64,000 nucleotides of DNA from Anaeramoeba ignava. Lineage: Eukaryota > Metamonada > Anaeramoebidae. Positions 61,851 to 64,000 of this stretch are shown here, in pieces (position 1 is the first letter of the stretch; each line of letters opens with the position of its first letter). A program made the translations under genes and the position numbers. The DNA is taken from the NCBI GenBank assembly GCA_028826165.1, contig JAPDFW010000145.1, positions 1 through 64,000 on the forward strand. Reading direction: 5' to 3'. The notes below the pieces were generated by a model. That model had not been told where the DNA came from and searched no databases. It worked only from the letters and a program-made list of their open reading frames with translations.

Positions 61851-62440
61851 TTATTTTCATTTTATTTATTTATTAACAAAACGAATTTATGTTCAAACAC
61901 TTATTTTTCAATTTTATTTCAATTTTATTTGATTTTCATTGATTTATTTTGATTTTCAATTATTTTGAATTAAAACAGAACAAAAAGTAAATCAATATTG
62001 AATTAAGTTATTTTATTATATTTTTTATTTGATTTAATATAAAACAATTATTTCACTTCAATTGTAAAACAAAATTGAAGTATGTTTTGAATTAATTCAC
62101 AAGATAATTTTATTTCATTCACATTTATTTCAATTCAAATTTATATTCAATTTCAATTATAGTTAATTTATAAAGGAAATAAAAAGGAAATTAAAATGGG
62201 GTTGAGTTGAAGGGGCATAAGGGGATTAATAATAATTTATTCATAATTTATTCATAATTTAATTTATTTTTTATTTTTATTTTTAATTTATGTTTTTAAT
62301 TTTGAAATTTATTTTTATATTTGATATATATATTTTTAGTATTTTGTAAATTAAAATATTTATAAATAAATATTTATTTTAATTTAATTTAATTTAATTT
62401 AATTTTGTTTTAATTTTGTTTTTTATTAATTTAGAATTAA
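61851..62440. repeat. Leader module G with altered G-run motif, copy 4
   Basis: Same order as the other copies. At 62198-62224 the second G-run is mutated (GGGGTTGAGTTGAAGGGG), leaving three runs of four G. Confidence 0.85.
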
Positions 62441-62664
62441 TAATCAATTTTTAAAATATAATATATATTTTATCTTCTTTTTCTTCTTCTTCAATTTATT
62501 TATTTATTTATTTATTTGCAATTTCATTTTCAATTTAATTTAATTTAATTTTCAATTTCATTTTACAATTTAATTTCTATTTTTAAAATTTAAATTTAAT
62601 TTAATTTAATTTTAATTCAATTTAATTCATATTTTATATTTTATAAATTAAATAAATAAAATAT

Positions 62665-63425
62665 TTTTAATTGTAATTTATTTTATTTTCATTTTATTTT
62701 GTGTGTAAATGAATTTTGAAAAATCAAAAATAAAATTAATAAAATAAATAAAAATAAATTTTGAAAATAATAATTGAATTATTAATAAAATAAAAATATT
62801 AGAATTAATTAATTAATTATAAATGGAAATTTATTATTATTAATTATTAAAATAAATAAATTTGAAATGAAAAATAATAAATAAAAATGAATATTAATTA
62901 TATTATATAAATATAATGAATGAATATATAATTAATAAATATATAATAATAAATATCAATTCAAAAATATATATAATGTAAAATGTTTAAAAATAAAAAT
63001 AAATTTTAAAAGTATAAATCAAAATAAATAATATTTTTTTATCAACTTTATTTCAATTTATATAAATATAAATCAAAAAAAATAAAAAAATCAAATTTTA
63101 TTCTAATTTATATATTTTAAACATTTTTCAATAATAAATATTAAATCAAAATATATATTCAAAATTAATATAATAATGTAATCAAATTTATTATCAATAT
63201 TATATTAATAAATAATATAACAAATATAATATAAGAATAATAAATATATTAATAAAAATATATTTTATTAAATATTCTTTTTTTTGGATTTGATTTTTAT
63301 TTTGTAATTCTTTTTATATTTTTTAGAATAATTATTTATTTATTTTCATTTATTATTTTATTCAAAATTTCATTTTAACTTCATTTACAATTTAATTTAT
63401 TTTAAATATAATTTAATTTCCATTT
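62665..63425. repeat. Module M, copy 12
   Basis: Full-length copy with all landmarks. Confidence 0.8.
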
Positions 63426-63429
63426 CCAT

Positions 63430-63855
63430 TTTCAATTTAATTTAGATTTGAATTTGATTTGATTTGGATTTGATTTTAATTTGATTTGAATTTGAATTTA
63501 ATTTGATTTGAATTTGAATTTGAATTTAATTTGAATTTAATTTGAATTTGATTTAATTTAATTTAATTTGAATTTAAATTTAATTTGAATTTAATTTGAT
63601 TTGAATTTGAATTTAATTTGAATTTGATTTTAATTTGAATTTAATTTGAATTTGAATTTGAATTTGAATTTGAATTTGATTTGAATTTAATTTGAATTTG
63701 AATTTGATTTGAATTTGATTTGAATTTGATTTTCATTTAAATTTTCAATTTAGATTACAATCAACTTTACATAATAAATAAACACAAAAAAAAATCAATC
63801 AATATTCATTTCTGATTTTTATTTTGATTTTTCTTATTATTTTGATTTTGAATTA
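63430..63855. repeat. GAATTT-type array and linker
   Basis: GAATTTGATTT/GAATTTAATTT units, then TTTTCAATTTAGATTACAAT and AATAAATAAACACAAAAAAA. Confidence 0.8.
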
Positions 63856-64000
63856 AATTTACAATTAAATTAAATAAATTAATTCAATTTACAATTAATT
63901 TACAATTTAATTCAATTCAATTTACAATTAAATTAAATAAATTCAATTCACAATTAAATTAAATAAATTCAATTTACAATTAAATTAAATAAATTCAATT
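63856..64000. repeat. CAATTTACAATTAAATT minisatellite, start of a further array
   Basis: First few core units; the array runs off the end of the window. Confidence 0.85.

Overview
The window is from the nuclear genome of an extremely A+T-rich unicellular eukaryote. It opens with the 3' part of a eukaryotic large-subunit (28S-type) rRNA gene carrying AT-rich expansion segments. The few proteins are rich in Asn, Gln, Lys and Ser, and one gene has short GT-AG introns. Together these suggest an amoeboid protist (Dictyostelium- or Anaeramoeba-like base composition). The species cannot be fixed from sequence alone.

Layout. 1-1030: end of the LSU rRNA. About 1.0-27.3 kb: spacer built from recurring modules. 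These are a ~172-bp satellite (SatA), a ~143-bp satellite (SatB), a 12-bp minisatellite of unit GATTTATTTTCA (SatC), TTTATA and AAAT microsatellites, and fixed linkers between them. Two nearly identical G+C-richer blocks (6.47-6.84 kb and 24.06-24.43 kb, exactly 17,588 bp apart) are the strongest candidates for an uncharacterised functional element. About 10.0-13.6 kb is a gene island inside these repeats. It holds a three-exon gene on the minus strand for an IAP-like UBA plus degenerate-RING protein with a long Lys/Ser/Ile tail, and upstream of it a Tc1/mariner-IS630 type transposase broken by one frameshift. 27.3-29.9 kb: a ~180-bp satellite. 29.9-64 kb: a higher-order repeat made of a ~770-bp module (M), a smaller module (N), GAATTT arrays, a CAATTTACAATTAAATT minisatellite and a conserved leader with a G-quadruplex-like motif. 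One M copy (50.5-52.5 kb) is split by a tyrosine-recombinase (Crypton-like) element. A 1.5-kb AATTACATTTTC array lies at 54.3-55.8 kb, and a hairpin-bearing G+C-richer segment at 35.1-35.45 kb.

Only three protein genes are convincing: the UBA/RING-like gene, the transposase pseudogene and the tyrosine recombinase. Almost every other open frame lies in tandem repeats whose unit is a multiple of 3 bp, or in AT-rich spacer. The rDNA position, massive satellites and mobile elements fit an rDNA-flanking, subtelomeric or other heterochromatin-like region. Repeat boundaries were read by eye and are accurate to tens of bases.
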